From the NCBI GenBank assembly GCA_937915865.1, contig CALGIG010000095.1, positions 1 to 64,000 of the forward strand: a stretch of DNA of 64,000 nucleotides, in the 5' to 3' direction. The notes below the pieces were generated by a model. It saw only the letters and a program-made list of their open reading frames with translations, was not told the origin of the DNA and searched no databases. Below are positions 52,406 to 62,518 of the stretch, one piece after another. The stretch comes from an uncultured Prolixibacteraceae bacterium. Its GTDB lineage: Bacteria; Bacteroidota; Bacteroidia; Bacteroidales; Prolixibacteraceae. Numbering within the stretch: position 1 is the stretch's first letter; the number at the start of each line of letters is the position of its first letter. The translations under genes and the position numbers were made by a program.

Positions 52406-52884
52406 AATATTTTTAAAAACATATTTTGCATTTTTGCTGTAATATTCTGATGATTTTCTGACGCTACATTGCTGTAAAATGTGGGTTCTAACAGGTACAA
52501 ACCGATTAATGTAGCAGTGCAAATTGAAATGTAATAATGTTTTTTGCTTGCTTTAGTTTTTTTTAAAAATTGTTTCTTTTAATGGTTTTTTATATTTTTA
52601 GCTCCGGCACTTATGCTGAAACGGGAAACAACTTATTCTTTTTGAGATTCATAACCGACAAGGTTTTTTTTCGGATAGTTTAACGTTGAATTAGGAAAAA
52701 TTGTGAGATCATATAGAAAAAAGGTTAATTGAAACACTGATTTTATACTTGTTTTGGAACAAATTATTGAGTTAATTTTGAAAAAATGAGTTTTAAAGCA
52801 TAGGATTTGGTTATAGATCAAAGCTTTTTGAGGGTGCTTTGTTTCACTTTGTGTATATATTTGCAAAAAAAATAAAACTTAAAA
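52406..52884. other. AT-rich intergenic region before the TonB operon
   Basis: About 480 bases without a gene on either strand. Ends with a -7-like box at 52856. Confidence 0.5.
52856..52863 (+). promoter_or_regulatory. -7 box of the TonB operon's first gene
   Basis: TATATTTG is an exact TAnnTTTG match 21 bases before ATG 52885. TTTTTG lies about 25 bases upstream, longer than ideal. Confidence 0.5.
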
Positions 52885-53106
52885 ATGGACAGCAGAAGAC
52901 TCTACGATCAGGTAATGACCATATTTGGAACAGCAATGGTCTTTTTTTACCTTGGGTTGGCTTACATGCTACTATTTTCGTCACTATTCAGTTATGTCGA
53001 TGTTACAATGAGGACAATTCTTTCAGTTCCTTTATTGATTTATGGATTTTATAGGATGTTGACTTCTTACCGTAAGATCAGGGAGAATTTCTTTGACAAA
53101 TACTGA
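52885..53106 (+). CDS. Small two-helix membrane protein
   Basis: A 73-residue protein with two membrane helices (TIFGTAMVFFYLGLAYMLLF, TILSVPLLIYGFYRML) and a basic C-terminus. It is a conserved type of small protein ahead of TonB/ExbB operons in Bacteroidota as far as I recall. Role unknown. It has its own promoter and is separated by 477 bases from the next gene. Confidence 0.8.
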   Translation: MDSRRLYDQVMTIFGTAMVFFYLGLAYMLLFSSLFSYVDVTMRTILSVPLLIYGFYRMLTSYRKIRENFFDKY

Positions 53107-53583
53107 ATTTGGTTTACTGTTTTATTAATTGCGAAACCAGCTTATATCTCCTATAAATTTGGTGTGTTCTTTTGGAGTATTTTGAATGAATGTTTTCGTT
53201 ATTGTTGTTTTTTCAGATGTGTTTTACCGACACAATGAAATAATGTTGATATAAGTGGTATTTGTGTTGGTTTTGTAAATGGTATTGATTATAAAATGTT
53301 GTTTAACAACTTGTTATTTATAAGTTTTTGAATTATTGGGATCGAATTTTAAGAGTGGTACAATTATTGATGTAAAATTAATAAACAGCTTAAATATTTA
53401 CTAAATGTAAACTTATTGTAAAATTTAAGCTATCGAAAATTGACCCTGAATAGTTAAAAATAATCGAAATTCAAAGGGCTTTTTTTTGAAAAAATATTCA
53501 AGTTTGTTTCAAATTATAGCCCTATAACGGATTTGATTTATTATTATTGCATCGGATTTTTTGAACTAGTGTTTAAGGTATAA
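53107..53583. other. AT-rich intergenic region
   Basis: 477 bases between the small membrane protein and the PstS-like gene. No gene or clear terminator. Probably holds the promoter of the PstS-TPR-exb-tonB operon. Confidence 0.5.
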
Positions 53584-54549
53584 ATGAAAATGTTAGGAAA
53601 ATACAGGACTTTAAGGTCGGTAGGAATTGCAATCGGTTGCATTTGCATCGCTGTAGTTGTTACTGTACGTTGCACTAGCAGAGGACCAGTAAATGAAGAG
53701 ACCCCAACAAGCGGAAATATAAAAATTGTTGCAGATGAGTCGTTTCAGCCTATTGTTAGCGCTGAAGTTTCGACATTTACAGGCTTGTATAAGAGAGCTA
53801 CAATCAGGCCAACATTTATGCCTGAAAAAGAGTTGATTACAGCCTTTCTAAAAGACTCGGTTAAACTGGTTGTTTCGTCGTGGGTACCTACCGAGGAGCA
53901 AAAACAACTTCTTTTCCAAACACAGATTGTTGTACGAACAACAGCAATTGCTTACGATGCAATTGCACTAGTAGTTAACAAGGAAAACAGTGATTCGTTG
54001 TTTACTTACAAGCAGGTAAACGATTTGTTTATAGGCCAAATTGCTGATTGGAAAGATATCAATTCTTTGTCAAAAATTGGTAAGATTTCTGTTGTTTTTG
54101 ATAATGATAAGTCTGCAAACATCAGATATTTCAAAGAGTTATTTAATATTTCGGAACAATTGCCGTCTAATTTTTATGCAGTTAAAAGCAATGCTGAGGT
54201 AATTGACTATGTCAGTAAAAACAAAGGTGCAATTGGTTTAGTAAGTGTGAATTGGATAGCTGATAACGACGATCCTGCTTGTCGTGAATTTAAGAGTAAG
54301 ATAAAAGTAGCAGCTGTCTCGCACAAATATCTTAATCCAGGAACATATTCTATGCCCGATCAGGGATCTATCTACGATAAAAGCTATCCTTTTACAAGAA
54401 CTATTAACTTAGTATCGCGTGAAACGTTTGGTGGATTAGCTTCAGGTTTTGTAACCTTCTGCGCAGGAGAACAAGGGCAACGAATAATTTTAAAATCAGG
54501 GCTTTTGCCTGCAACGATGCCAATTCGTTTAGTACAAATAAAAAAATAA
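53584..54549 (+). CDS. PstS-like substrate-binding lipoprotein
   Basis: A 321-residue protein with an N-terminal hydrophobic segment ending in a cysteine at residue 30 (VTVRC), probably lipid-anchored though the lipobox is weak. The body has the PBP type II fold of phosphate-binding proteins (IKIVADESFQPIV, NKGAIGLVSVNWIAD, PFTRTINLVSRE). No ABC transporter genes are near. In Bacteroidota this gene is linked to the TonB system, suggesting a sensor or scaffold role in place of phosphate uptake. It is 18 bases upstream of the TPR gene. Confidence 0.85.
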   Translation: MKMLGKYRTLRSVGIAIGCICIAVVVTVRCTSRGPVNEETPTSGNIKIVADESFQPIVSAEVSTFTGLYKRATIRPTFMPEKELITAFLKDSVKLVVSSWVPTEEQKQLLFQTQIVVRTTAIAYDAIALVVNKENSDSLFTYKQVNDLFIGQIADWKDINSLSKIGKISVVFDNDKSANIRYFKELFNISEQLPSNFYAVKSNAEVIDYVSKNKGAIGLVSVNWIADNDDPACREFKSKIKVAAVSHKYLNPGTYSMPDQGSIYDKSYPFTRTINLVSRETFGGLASGFVTFCAGEQGQRIILKSGLLPATMPIRLVQIKK

Positions 54550-54567
54550 CTTTTAATATTACCTGAT

Positions 54568-56760
54568 ATGATCAATCGTTTTTTTAAGAAGACTTCTTTA
54601 ATTTTGATAGTACTACTTTTTTGTGGTATTTCAGGATTGAGGGCACAGACTTTGGATGATGCGGTTCGTGCGATGAATAATGAACGATACGATAGAGCTG
54701 ATTCCATTCTTCAAGTTTTAGAAAAAAAATCACCAAGTAGTAAAATTTATTTCCTTTTAGGAGAAAGTGCATTGTTAAATTATTTTGCTGACACAATCTC
54801 CAACTCTTTAAATGCTGTTGCTTCTGAGGCTAAAGCTTTATTTTCGAAAGGAATAAATGTTAACGCAAATGATCCTCTTAACTATGTTGGAATGGCTCGT
54901 GTAGCTGCTTATTTAGGTGATAGTCAGACTGCTTCTGATATGCGGGCAAAAGCTAAAGCATTACTCCCTCCATATAAGAAGGTTTCGAAAATTCCAAATC
55001 CTCAGGACTATGCTTTGACTTTAGCTAAACTGGCTGAATCATACATCGTTTTTGACAAAGTTGATACAACTGCTGCTTTGCCTTTAGCCCGCGAAGCTGC
55101 ATTGGTTGATCCTAAAAACAGTACTATTCCTATTATTACAGGTGATATTTATTTTCTTGTAAACGATGGTTCGAAGGCAATTAAGAATTACAATACCGCT
55201 CAGGATTTGGATTTAAAATCGCCTATAGCCAATATGAAAATTGGTTATATTTATTACAAAGGCCGCAACCTGATGGCTGCAATTCCATATTACGAACAAG
55301 CCATCGCATTGGATAAAAACTATGCTCCAGGCTATCGTGAATTAGGCCAGTTATATTCGTTAGCCGGTCGTTTTGCTGATTCAAAAAAATATTTCGAAAC
55401 TTATCTTAAGTTAACAAACCAGAACATACCAGCTAAAATTCGTTACGTGAATGCTTTGTTCTACTCAAAGAACTATGCAGATGTAATCAAAAATGTAGAG
55501 GATATTTTTGCTGTTGATAAATCAAGAACTTATTTGAACCGTATTGCAGGCTATTCGTCATACGAACAAGGAGATTATGCTGGCGCTTTAAAATATATGG
55601 AAGAGCTTTTTGCCAAGTTACCTGCCGATCGTATCCTGAAAAAAGACTATATTTATTTGGCACGTATATATGTGAAAAAGAATGCAAACTATGCCAAATT
55701 GGTAACTGATCTGGAAAAAGCCAATGCTGAACTAGTAAGGCTTAGAGAAAAAAATGAATCGTTAAAAGGTCCGAAGGAAAAAGAAAGAGTTAGCGAAGAA
55801 CCTCTAACGACTAAAATTGCTGAACTCCAGGCTGCCGCTGATGAACAATCTAAAGAATTCCAAAAAGCTTTCGACGCTTACGAAAAAGCTATCACTTTTG
55901 CTGATGAAGATGTTAGTTTGATTCAGGAAAAAGCCAATATTCAGTTGGCCAATAAATTTTATACTGAAGCTGCAGATACATGGTCGCGTTTATTGTCAAA
56001 AGGAAAAGACAGTGAAGAGAACTACCTGAAAATTGGTAAAGCATACTATCAAGGTAAAGATTATGACAAAGCTGAAGCTTTATTCGATAAAATGATTGCT
56101 AAATATCCGGATAATATTACTGCTTTCAGTTGGGCAGCAAACAATGCCGCAGCCAAAGACCCTGACTCGAAATTAGGTATTGCCAAAGATCGTTTTGTCG
56201 CTTTGATTGGGAAGGCTGCTACCGACTCTGTAAAATATGCTAATGAGATTTTTGATGCGCTTCGTTTCCTTGGGTATAACGCACTGCAGGCCGACAAAAA
56301 TGATTTAGCTAAAGCTTATTATAATCGTATGTTAAACTTGGCGCCTGATAATAAAGATTTCCAGATTAAAGCGTTGAGTTCTTTGAGTACCATGTATCTT
56401 TCAGTTGGTAGTTATGCAAATGCCGTAGAAGTCAATAATAAAATTTTATCAATTGATGCCAATAACACTACTGCCAAATCAAATCTTCAGTATATTCAGG
56501 CTTTGCAAAATAATGCCAAGCCCAAAGCAAATCCGAATGAAATTTCAGGTATAATTAAAGATTCTGGTGGTAACCCTATTGCTGGAGCTTCGGTGCGCGT
56601 AAAAGATACTGCTGCTGAAATGTGGACGAATATGAAAGGTGAATATAAGTTTACCATGCCTGAAGCTTCAACTATCTTGGTTGTTAGCGCAAAAGGTTAT
56701 ACAACAAAAGAAATTCCTGTAACAAAAAGCAGGGTATATAATGTAACATTGAGTAAATAA
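54568..56760 (+). CDS. TPR protein with C-terminal CarboxypepD-like domain
   Basis: A 730-residue exported protein. A signal peptide ends near residue 26 (GLRAQ). About ten TPR repeats run from residue 30 to 640 (AIPYYEQAIALDKNYAPGYRELG is typical). A coiled coil lies at about 380-425. A carboxypeptidase-regulatory-like beta domain (660-730, GIIKDSGGNPIAGASVRVKDT) ends the protein. Between the PstS-like and exbB genes it probably scaffolds the TonB complex in the periplasm. Its mechanism is not known to me. Confidence 0.88.
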   Translation: MINRFFKKTSLILIVLLFCGISGLRAQTLDDAVRAMNNERYDRADSILQVLEKKSPSSKIYFLLGESALLNYFADTISNSLNAVASEAKALFSKGINVNANDPLNYVGMARVAAYLGDSQTASDMRAKAKALLPPYKKVSKIPNPQDYALTLAKLAESYIVFDKVDTTAALPLAREAALVDPKNSTIPIITGDIYFLVNDGSKAIKNYNTAQDLDLKSPIANMKIGYIYYKGRNLMAAIPYYEQAIALDKNYAPGYRELGQLYSLAGRFADSKKYFETYLKLTNQNIPAKIRYVNALFYSKNYADVIKNVEDIFAVDKSRTYLNRIAGYSSYEQGDYAGALKYMEELFAKLPADRILKKDYIYLARIYVKKNANYAKLVTDLEKANAELVRLREKNESLKGPKEKERVSEEPLTTKIAELQAAADEQSKEFQKAFDAYEKAITFADEDVSLIQEKANIQLANKFYTEAADTWSRLLSKGKDSEENYLKIGKAYYQGKDYDKAEALFDKMIAKYPDNITAFSWAANNAAAKDPDSKLGIAKDRFVALIGKAATDSVKYANEIFDALRFLGYNALQADKNDLAKAYYNRMLNLAPDNKDFQIKALSSLSTMYLSVGSYANAVEVNNKILSIDANNTTAKSNLQYIQALQNNAKPKANPNEISGIIKDSGGNPIAGASVRVKDTAAEMWTNMKGEYKFTMPEASTILVVSAKGYTTKEIPVTKSRVYNVTLSK

Positions 56761-56827
56761 ATCTGGAATCAACAAACTAATTATAGGGATTCAACAAAAA
56801 TTATTTAACCACAAAAACTATTAAAAA

Positions 56828-57640
56828 ATGAGTAAAAATTCTAAATCATTTAAAAGTGTGTTTGAGCAAGTATTTGCAACAGGTGCAATTATTGTTGCTT
56901 TTGTGATTGCTTATATTTTGTATTCTCAATTTATGGGTGATCCAGTAAACTTCGAAGGCGGTAACCCTAAAGGACACCCACTTCCAGGTAACTACATGGG
57001 TATGCTTTATAAAGGGGGACCAATCGTACCAGTTTTGATGACATGTATCCTTGTTCTTGTAATCTTCGTTTTAGAAAGAGCTATCACTTTGAAAAAAGCA
57101 AAAGGTAAAGCATCTTTGGAAGTTTTCGTAGCTAAAATTCAAGAATTGACAGCTAAAGATAAAATCGAAGAAGCTATCGTTGCTTGCGACGTTCAGAAAG
57201 GTTCGTTGGCTAATGTTACAAAAGCAGGTTTACTTCGTTACAGAGACCTTCAGAAAGATGCAACATTGGAAAGAGACCAGAAAATTACTTCTATGAAACA
57301 AGCTTTGGAAGAAGCTTCAGCATTGGAATTACCTATGTTGTCGAAAAATATGGTTATTCTTTCAACACTTGCTTCTATTTCAGTGTTGATCGGTCTTATC
57401 GGAACTGTACTTGGTATGATCCGTGCATTCGCTGCTCTTGCTCAGGCTGGTGCTCCTGATGCTCTTGCTTTGTCAACTGGTATCTCTGAAGCTTTGATCA
57501 ACACTGCTTTCGGTATCACTGGTTCTACTTTGTCAATCGTATTCTTTAACTATTTCTCATCAAAAATCGACGGTTATACCTTCAGAATTGATGAGGCAGG
57601 ATTCAGCCTTACACAGACATTCGCTGCAGCAGTTAAATAA
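56828..57640 (+). CDS. exbB: ExbB/TolQ/MotA-type proton channel
   Basis: A 270-residue inner-membrane protein. An N-terminal helix (FATGAIIVAFVIAYILY), a second helix near residue 65-83 (VPVLMTCILVLVIFVLE), a long cytoplasmic part, then two helices (ILSTLASISVLIGLIGTVLGMI and LINTAFGITGSTLSIVFF) are present. It forms the proton-driven motor with ExbD to energise TonB. Its codon use favours GCT and TTC, which may reflect high expression. First of the exbB-exbD-exbD-tonB block. Confidence 0.95.
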   Translation: MSKNSKSFKSVFEQVFATGAIIVAFVIAYILYSQFMGDPVNFEGGNPKGHPLPGNYMGMLYKGGPIVPVLMTCILVLVIFVLERAITLKKAKGKASLEVFVAKIQELTAKDKIEEAIVACDVQKGSLANVTKAGLLRYRDLQKDATLERDQKITSMKQALEEASALELPMLSKNMVILSTLASISVLIGLIGTVLGMIRAFAALAQAGAPDALALSTGISEALINTAFGITGSTLSIVFFNYFSSKIDGYTFRIDEAGFSLTQTFAAAVK

Positions 57641-57682
57641 TTTGGGTTTAATTTTTGGATTTTAAAAATTTAAATTTATCGC

Positions 57683-58321
57683 ATGCCAAAGATTAAAATG
57701 CCACATAAGTCGCCACGTATCGACATGACGCCTATGGTGGACCTTTTCTCGTTGCTGTTGACATTCTTCATGTTGACGACAACCTTTAGGCCACAGGAAC
57801 CGGCTCCGGTTGATACGCCGTTCTCTGTATCTGAAAAACCTCAACCTGATGCTAATATTATGACTTTAGTGTTGGCAAAAGACAATAGGGTGTTTTTCAA
57901 TATAGACAATGGAAAGGATACTATATTACACTTCAAACCGAAGATTCTTGAAGAAATGGGTAAAAGGTATAACATTACATTTACACCTCAGGAATTGCGT
58001 AAGTTTGAAAAGACTGGTTCTTCATTCGGTGTTAACATCAATGATATGAAGAAATATCTTGCAGCGCAAGATTCTAAGGAAAGAGAAAGATTCGAAAAAG
58101 GTATTCCTCATGATTCAGTTGATAACCAACTGGGTTATTGGGTGCTTTATACACGCCAGGTTAATCCTGCTGTTCAGGCTTTAATAAAAGGTGATACTGA
58201 AGTAGAGTACCCACTTGTAAAGAAAGTATTGGACATTCTTCAGGATTATAACGTGAATAAATTCAGCCTTATCACCAACCTTGAAGCTGTTAAGGTTGAA
58301 GTAACCGAAGAAAAAAAGTAA
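57683..58321 (+). CDS. exbD: ExbD/TolR-type motor subunit 1
   Basis: A 212-residue single-pass protein. The N-terminal membrane helix contains the functional aspartate in IDMTPMVDLFSLLLTFFML. The periplasmic part is longer than in E. coli ExbD (212 against about 141 residues). Two different ExbDs follow exbB here, the normal case in Bacteroidota, suggesting a heteromeric pair. Confidence 0.92.
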   Translation: MPKIKMPHKSPRIDMTPMVDLFSLLLTFFMLTTTFRPQEPAPVDTPFSVSEKPQPDANIMTLVLAKDNRVFFNIDNGKDTILHFKPKILEEMGKRYNITFTPQELRKFEKTGSSFGVNINDMKKYLAAQDSKERERFEKGIPHDSVDNQLGYWVLYTRQVNPAVQALIKGDTEVEYPLVKKVLDILQDYNVNKFSLITNLEAVKVEVTEEKK

Positions 58322-58325
58322 GACT

Positions 58326-58979
58326 ATGGCAGAAATAATTCAAGAAGAAAAAGGTAAAGGTGGGAAGAAACGGCCAAAGAAAGGTAATCCCCACATGGAT
58401 ATGACGCCAATGGTTGACCTTATGTGTCTTCTGTTAACGTTCTTCATGCTTACTACTGCTTTTAGTAAACCTAAGGTTATGGATATCGTTTTACCTGAGA
58501 AAATCAAGAAAAACGAACATGTTGATCCTCCTAAAATTGCTGATAGTCGTACTTTAAATATTATTGTAGGTCCGGATGGCCGTGTGTTTTGGTATCCTGG
58601 GAAACCAGATCCAAATGTACCCCTTCAGGAAACCGACTTCAGTGATAAAGGTATTAGAGAAGTTTTGATTGATCGTAACCGCGCTCTTTTGAAAAAGATT
58701 GAAGACCTGAAAGCAGATGTTATCTCTGGAAAATTGAATATCAAGCAGGACTCTTTACAAAATGTTATCAAACAACTTAAAAAGGATGATGACACTGGTC
58801 CTATCGTGTTAATTAAATTTTCAGAAAAAGCAAAGTATAAAAACTTTGTGGATGTTATTGATGAAATGTCAATCGTGGGTATTGCCCGTTATATCATTGT
58901 TGATTTAAATTATATCGAGAAAGGTATGGTTGACACTGCATTGAAGAATAAACCATCTGTGGCTGTTGCTCAGAAATAA
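58326..58979 (+). CDS. exbD: ExbD/TolR-type motor subunit 2
   Basis: A 217-residue paralogue of the previous gene. The helix DMTPMVDLMCLLLTFFMLTT keeps the same aspartate. A basic cytosolic head (KGKGGKKRPKKGN) precedes it. The periplasmic domain has a coiled region (LLKKIEDLKADVISGKLNI). It starts four bases after the first exbD, so translation is coupled. Confidence 0.92.
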   Translation: MAEIIQEEKGKGGKKRPKKGNPHMDMTPMVDLMCLLLTFFMLTTAFSKPKVMDIVLPEKIKKNEHVDPPKIADSRTLNIIVGPDGRVFWYPGKPDPNVPLQETDFSDKGIREVLIDRNRALLKKIEDLKADVISGKLNIKQDSLQNVIKQLKKDDDTGPIVLIKFSEKAKYKNFVDVIDEMSIVGIARYIIVDLNYIEKGMVDTALKNKPSVAVAQK

Positions 58980-58991
58980 TAAACAATACGT

Positions 58992-59774
58992 ATGGTACAG
59001 AATAAACAATATGCCCCAACTTTCGATGACTTGGTCTTCGAAAAAAGGAATAAAGAATATGGTGCGTATCAAATAAGGAAGAACTATAACCGTGTTGTTA
59101 TTATTTCAACCATTATTGGGTGCGTAGCACTAGGTTTAGCTGTTATTATTCCTTATATCAATGCAAGTCGTAATGCAAGTCACAAAATGCGTGATGCAAA
59201 CGAGGTAATTGCTGAAATGGCGAATGATATTCAAAATGAAGAAGCTCCACCACCACCACCACCACCACCACCACCAGCAGCTGAAGTACAAACAGTTGTT
59301 AAATATGTTGCTCCTGTAGTTGTTGATACAATCAAAGTTGAAGACCAGTCGAAACTTATGATTTCGGACGAACAGGTAGAAACTACAGTTAACAAAGAAG
59401 CTGTTGAAATTGTACCTGAGCAAAAAACTGAAGAAGTTGCTCCTGAAGCAAAAGAAGAGGAAGTATTTATGGTTGTAGAAGAGATGCCTGAATTCCCGGG
59501 TGGTGTAACTGCCCTGCGTCAGTATCTTGCAAACGCTGTTAAATACCCTGTAATTGCCCAGGAAAATGGTATTCAAGGAAAAGTTTACGTTAACTTCGTT
59601 GTTAACAAAGACGGTTCTGTTTCGAATGCTAAAATTGCCCGTGGTGTTGACCCGTCTTTGGATGCTGAAGCATTACGCGTAGTTTCAACCCTTCCGAAAT
59701 GGAAAGCAGGAAAACAGAGAGGTGTGCCAGTTCGCGTATCTTATACTGTTCCGATTAACTTCCAGTTGCAGTAA
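58992..59774 (+). CDS. tonB: TonB energy-transducing protein
   Basis: A 260-residue protein with a cytosolic N-terminus containing an FEKRNKEYGAYQIRKNY motif, one membrane helix (about 33-54), a Pro/Glu-rich periplasmic linker and a C-terminal TonB domain (about 175-260, VYVNFVVNKDGSVSNAKI and a final YTVPINFQL). Ten consecutive prolines (residues 86-95) come from a pure (CCA)10 tract at 59247-59276. It carries motor energy to outer-membrane receptors. Last gene of the operon. Confidence 0.95.
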   Translation: MVQNKQYAPTFDDLVFEKRNKEYGAYQIRKNYNRVVIISTIIGCVALGLAVIIPYINASRNASHKMRDANEVIAEMANDIQNEEAPPPPPPPPPPAAEVQTVVKYVAPVVVDTIKVEDQSKLMISDEQVETTVNKEAVEIVPEQKTEEVAPEAKEEEVFMVVEEMPEFPGGVTALRQYLANAVKYPVIAQENGIQGKVYVNFVVNKDGSVSNAKIARGVDPSLDAEALRVVSTLPKWKAGKQRGVPVRVSYTVPINFQLQ

Positions 59775-59807
59775 GAAATTTGTAAATATCAATTTTCTTT
59801 CATATTT

Positions 59808-59837
59808 GAGCCGGTTTTACAAACCGGCTCTTTTTTT
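59808..59837 (+). terminator. Intrinsic terminator of the TonB operon
   Basis: Ten perfect pairs GAGCCGGTTT (59808-59817) and AAACCGGCTC (59821-59830) with a TAC loop, followed by seven T. Confidence 0.95.
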
Positions 59838-60242
59838 CTTGTAATGTCTCGAAAATTAGAATCAATACATGTACGCTTACCCTAATTTTTAAGACAACTT
59901 AAGGTCAATAAATTTTTCTTTTTAATTTTCTTATAGAATCAACTGCTTTTTTTCGTCATGTTTTTGCTGATGTGTTGGAAGGAAATATCGGTTGAAATTT
60001 CGGACGTAATGACCAAAAATCATATTGTATATTAAAGCCAAGAGTTATGTATTTTAGACCTCATCATGAGCTCTTTTAAAGCTTTTGAAAGCAAAAAGGC
60101 CAGCTTTTATACTGACCTTATATGTATTTTGAACTGTGGATATTTCTACTTTTTTTCTTTGATTTTATCTTTTGATGTGAGCTAAGAATAAAATCTTAAA
60201 AGATTAAATAACCATTTTTGATCTAAACTTTGGCTTTTATAT
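59838..60242. other. Intergenic region without a gene
   Basis: About 400 AT-rich bases between the TonB operon terminator and a convergent peptidase gene. Nothing recognisable was seen. Confidence 0.5.
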
Positions 60243-62297
60243 CTATTCCATTTTGTCACAGGCTATTTCAGCTGCTTTTAAAAGCGATTCGTTTGATAGA
60301 GGACTACCAACAGCTTGTTTCATCCATTCATTTGGTGTAAGTTGTCCCAGTGCAAAAATTCGCAATATTTCTGGTGCAAATTCGTGCGTTTTAAAATGCT
60401 CCTCCAACTGGAAGTGAATAAGGTGTCCAAATGCATAATTTGGCAGGTACATAGGCGAATTGATCATGTGGGAATAGACAGCCAGAATTGTTTGATCTTT
60501 TATCCCAAATACTGGTGCATAGTAATTGTTCCATATTTCTTTGGCTATTTGAATTACTGCATCTCGTAATTGTTCAGGAGTTGAGTTGGGATTTGCGTAC
60601 AACCATTGCCACATTTTCATATCTACCATTGAAACTCCCATGATTTCGTATACTGACCAAAAGATGTCAAGTGTTTTCAGGTAATCCTTTTGTGGATTAT
60701 CGTCTTTCATATTCAGAAGAAATAAATCCCGTTGCTGGAAAACGAATGCAAGTGCTTCGGTAAAGGCTGTATTAGGCACGCCGTTTATCATGTAGTTTGG
60801 AACAAAATTCAGAGAAATAGTTTGTTCAACATTATGCCCAAATTCGTGTACTGCAATATTGTATCCCTTGTAATTCATGCCAGTATCAGGAATTCTTGTA
60901 CGCAAATGAGCATTTTCCGATTTCATGGATGCTCCCCATGCATGGCCCGATCCACGGGCTGGATCGACTGTAACTCTGGATGAAATAAAAGCTGCTTTAT
61001 CTTTCGGAAATCCTAACTTAAGGAGCATGTTGCCTAAATCTGATTCTAATGCTGCTGGGTTTGGGTATTTCTTTTCCGTAATGGCATTCAGACTTTCTTC
61101 ACTGATCGAACTTCGTGCTTTAAATCCATCATACCAAATATCCCAGGGTTGTAAGTCTCGCCCTAATCTCTTGTGAATTAGTTCAGCTACTTTTTTTACC
61201 TGAGGAGAACCTAAAAATTCGCTGAAAAGTTTTTCTACTTCTGGTTGCGTGATTTGCATTCCAAACGAGAAAGCCCTTTGTATGGCGGTTGGCATGTCAG
61301 GGTTGTATTTGTCGAATTCCTGATAGATATGAAAGTTGTTTAATATTTGCTGGTACCTGTTAGCTTTTTCCGGCTCTGATTGTATTTTATTTCCTGAAGT
61401 AAAAACTTCGTTGCTTATGGGGTTCCAATCCTGTTTCCCGGAATTGATAACGGATTTTGGGATGGTTTGGTCAACAATCCTTTGCATGATTGCATAGATT
61501 AATGCTTGTTTTTTTAACCCCGATTCTTTATTGGCATAGTTGGCTTTAATTTCGTCGCGAAGGTTCCAATGGCTTAAAAGAACCATATCTTCAGGGAACA
61601 GCTTTAAGTTGTCTTCAGTCAAAATATGTCCCATATAAATATTGTAATCGGCTATATAGGCATCGCTTTCGGCTGATACTTTTGATGCCTGAAGAACCAG
61701 CTCTGATGGAACTCTGGAACTGAATACATCGCCTAAACGTGCATATCCCCACTGCAGGGGAGTCCAGTTGGATGCTAGTTTATTTTTCTCTTCAGTAGTG
61801 AAATACGGAAAGTTAAGTGCAACAATAAATGCAATTTTGTTGTCGTATAAATCATTGATTAAATGGGCTCCTGGATTATAAGCTGCAAATTGTGAATCGA
61901 TAGGAAGAACTTCGCCTTTTTTAAGTTGAACATTTTCCTGCATATCGAGGCTCAGTTTGTTAAAACGCCCGTAAAGCGATTCGAAATACTCCGAAAAACG
62001 ATTAAACGTCACCTCTTTTTGTTTTGAGTCTGTTATAAAGTTTTCATTACAAAACTTAACAAAATCAGTAGTACTTCCATCACTTTCTCTCCATAACGAA
62101 GCGGCATGTTTTACTCCTTTTTCCATTAATTGTTTGTCAACATTTCCGGTTTTACTTTCAATCGATTTTATTGCTTCCTGTTGGATGGCTGTAGAAATTT
62201 CGAAAGGTGCTCCATGAGCTTTTTTTTCTTTTGTAGATGGCTGGCATGCTGTAATCATAACCACATAAGCTAAAATAATAATAAAGATTTTAATCAT
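60243..62297 (-). CDS. Zinc metallopeptidase lipoprotein (M3-like fold)
   Basis: A 684-residue exported lipoprotein (lipobox MITAC, cysteine at residue 18). The zinc motif HEFGH is at 484-488, with the likely third ligand E514 in AFTEALAF, 26 residues downstream as in the gluzincin M2/M3 clan. The long helical body matches oligopeptidase-like enzymes that degrade short peptides. The specific family (M2, M3 or an uncharacterised relative) cannot be fixed by eye. It is a single gene, convergent with the TonB operon. Confidence 0.82.
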   Translation of the reverse strand: MIKIFIIILAYVVMITACQPSTKEKKAHGAPFEISTAIQQEAIKSIESKTGNVDKQLMEKGVKHAASLWRESDGSTTDFVKFCNENFITDSKQKEVTFNRFSEYFESLYGRFNKLSLDMQENVQLKKGEVLPIDSQFAAYNPGAHLINDLYDNKIAFIVALNFPYFTTEEKNKLASNWTPLQWGYARLGDVFSSRVPSELVLQASKVSAESDAYIADYNIYMGHILTEDNLKLFPEDMVLLSHWNLRDEIKANYANKESGLKKQALIYAIMQRIVDQTIPKSVINSGKQDWNPISNEVFTSGNKIQSEPEKANRYQQILNNFHIYQEFDKYNPDMPTAIQRAFSFGMQITQPEVEKLFSEFLGSPQVKKVAELIHKRLGRDLQPWDIWYDGFKARSSISEESLNAITEKKYPNPAALESDLGNMLLKLGFPKDKAAFISSRVTVDPARGSGHAWGASMKSENAHLRTRIPDTGMNYKGYNIAVHEFGHNVEQTISLNFVPNYMINGVPNTAFTEALAFVFQQRDLFLLNMKDDNPQKDYLKTLDIFWSVYEIMGVSMVDMKMWQWLYANPNSTPEQLRDAVIQIAKEIWNNYYAPVFGIKDQTILAVYSHMINSPMYLPNYAFGHLIHFQLEEHFKTHEFAPEILRIFALGQLTPNEWMKQAVGSPLSNESLLKAAEIACDKME

Positions 62298-62456
62298 AAC
62301 GGATAAATTCTATAGAGTGATTGAAAGTCGAATGTAAAAAAAAGAATTATGCTTAGAAATGATTATTGGCAGAACTTTTATTAAATCAATGAATTATAGT
62401 TGAAAAATGTTTCTTTTTTAGAACAAATCTAAATTGTCAAAACCAGAGGTTTGAGG

Positions 62457-62486
62457 TTGTTTTCAAGCGCGAATGAGCTAATTTTG
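62457..62486 (+). promoter_or_regulatory. Promoter of iorA
   Basis: TTG at 62457-62459, then 19 bases, then TAATTTTG at 62479-62486, the exact Bacteroidota TTG-N19-TAnnTTTG layout. The -7 box is 32 bases before the ATG. It is the best promoter in the window. Confidence 0.75.
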
Positions 62487-62518
62487 GTTCCGATTTTTTG
62501 AAACTAAAAATACTGACT

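Noticed and set aside
59136..59576. Minus-strand frame with ten tryptophans
   Set aside because: It is the antisense of the (CCA)10 proline tract in tonB.
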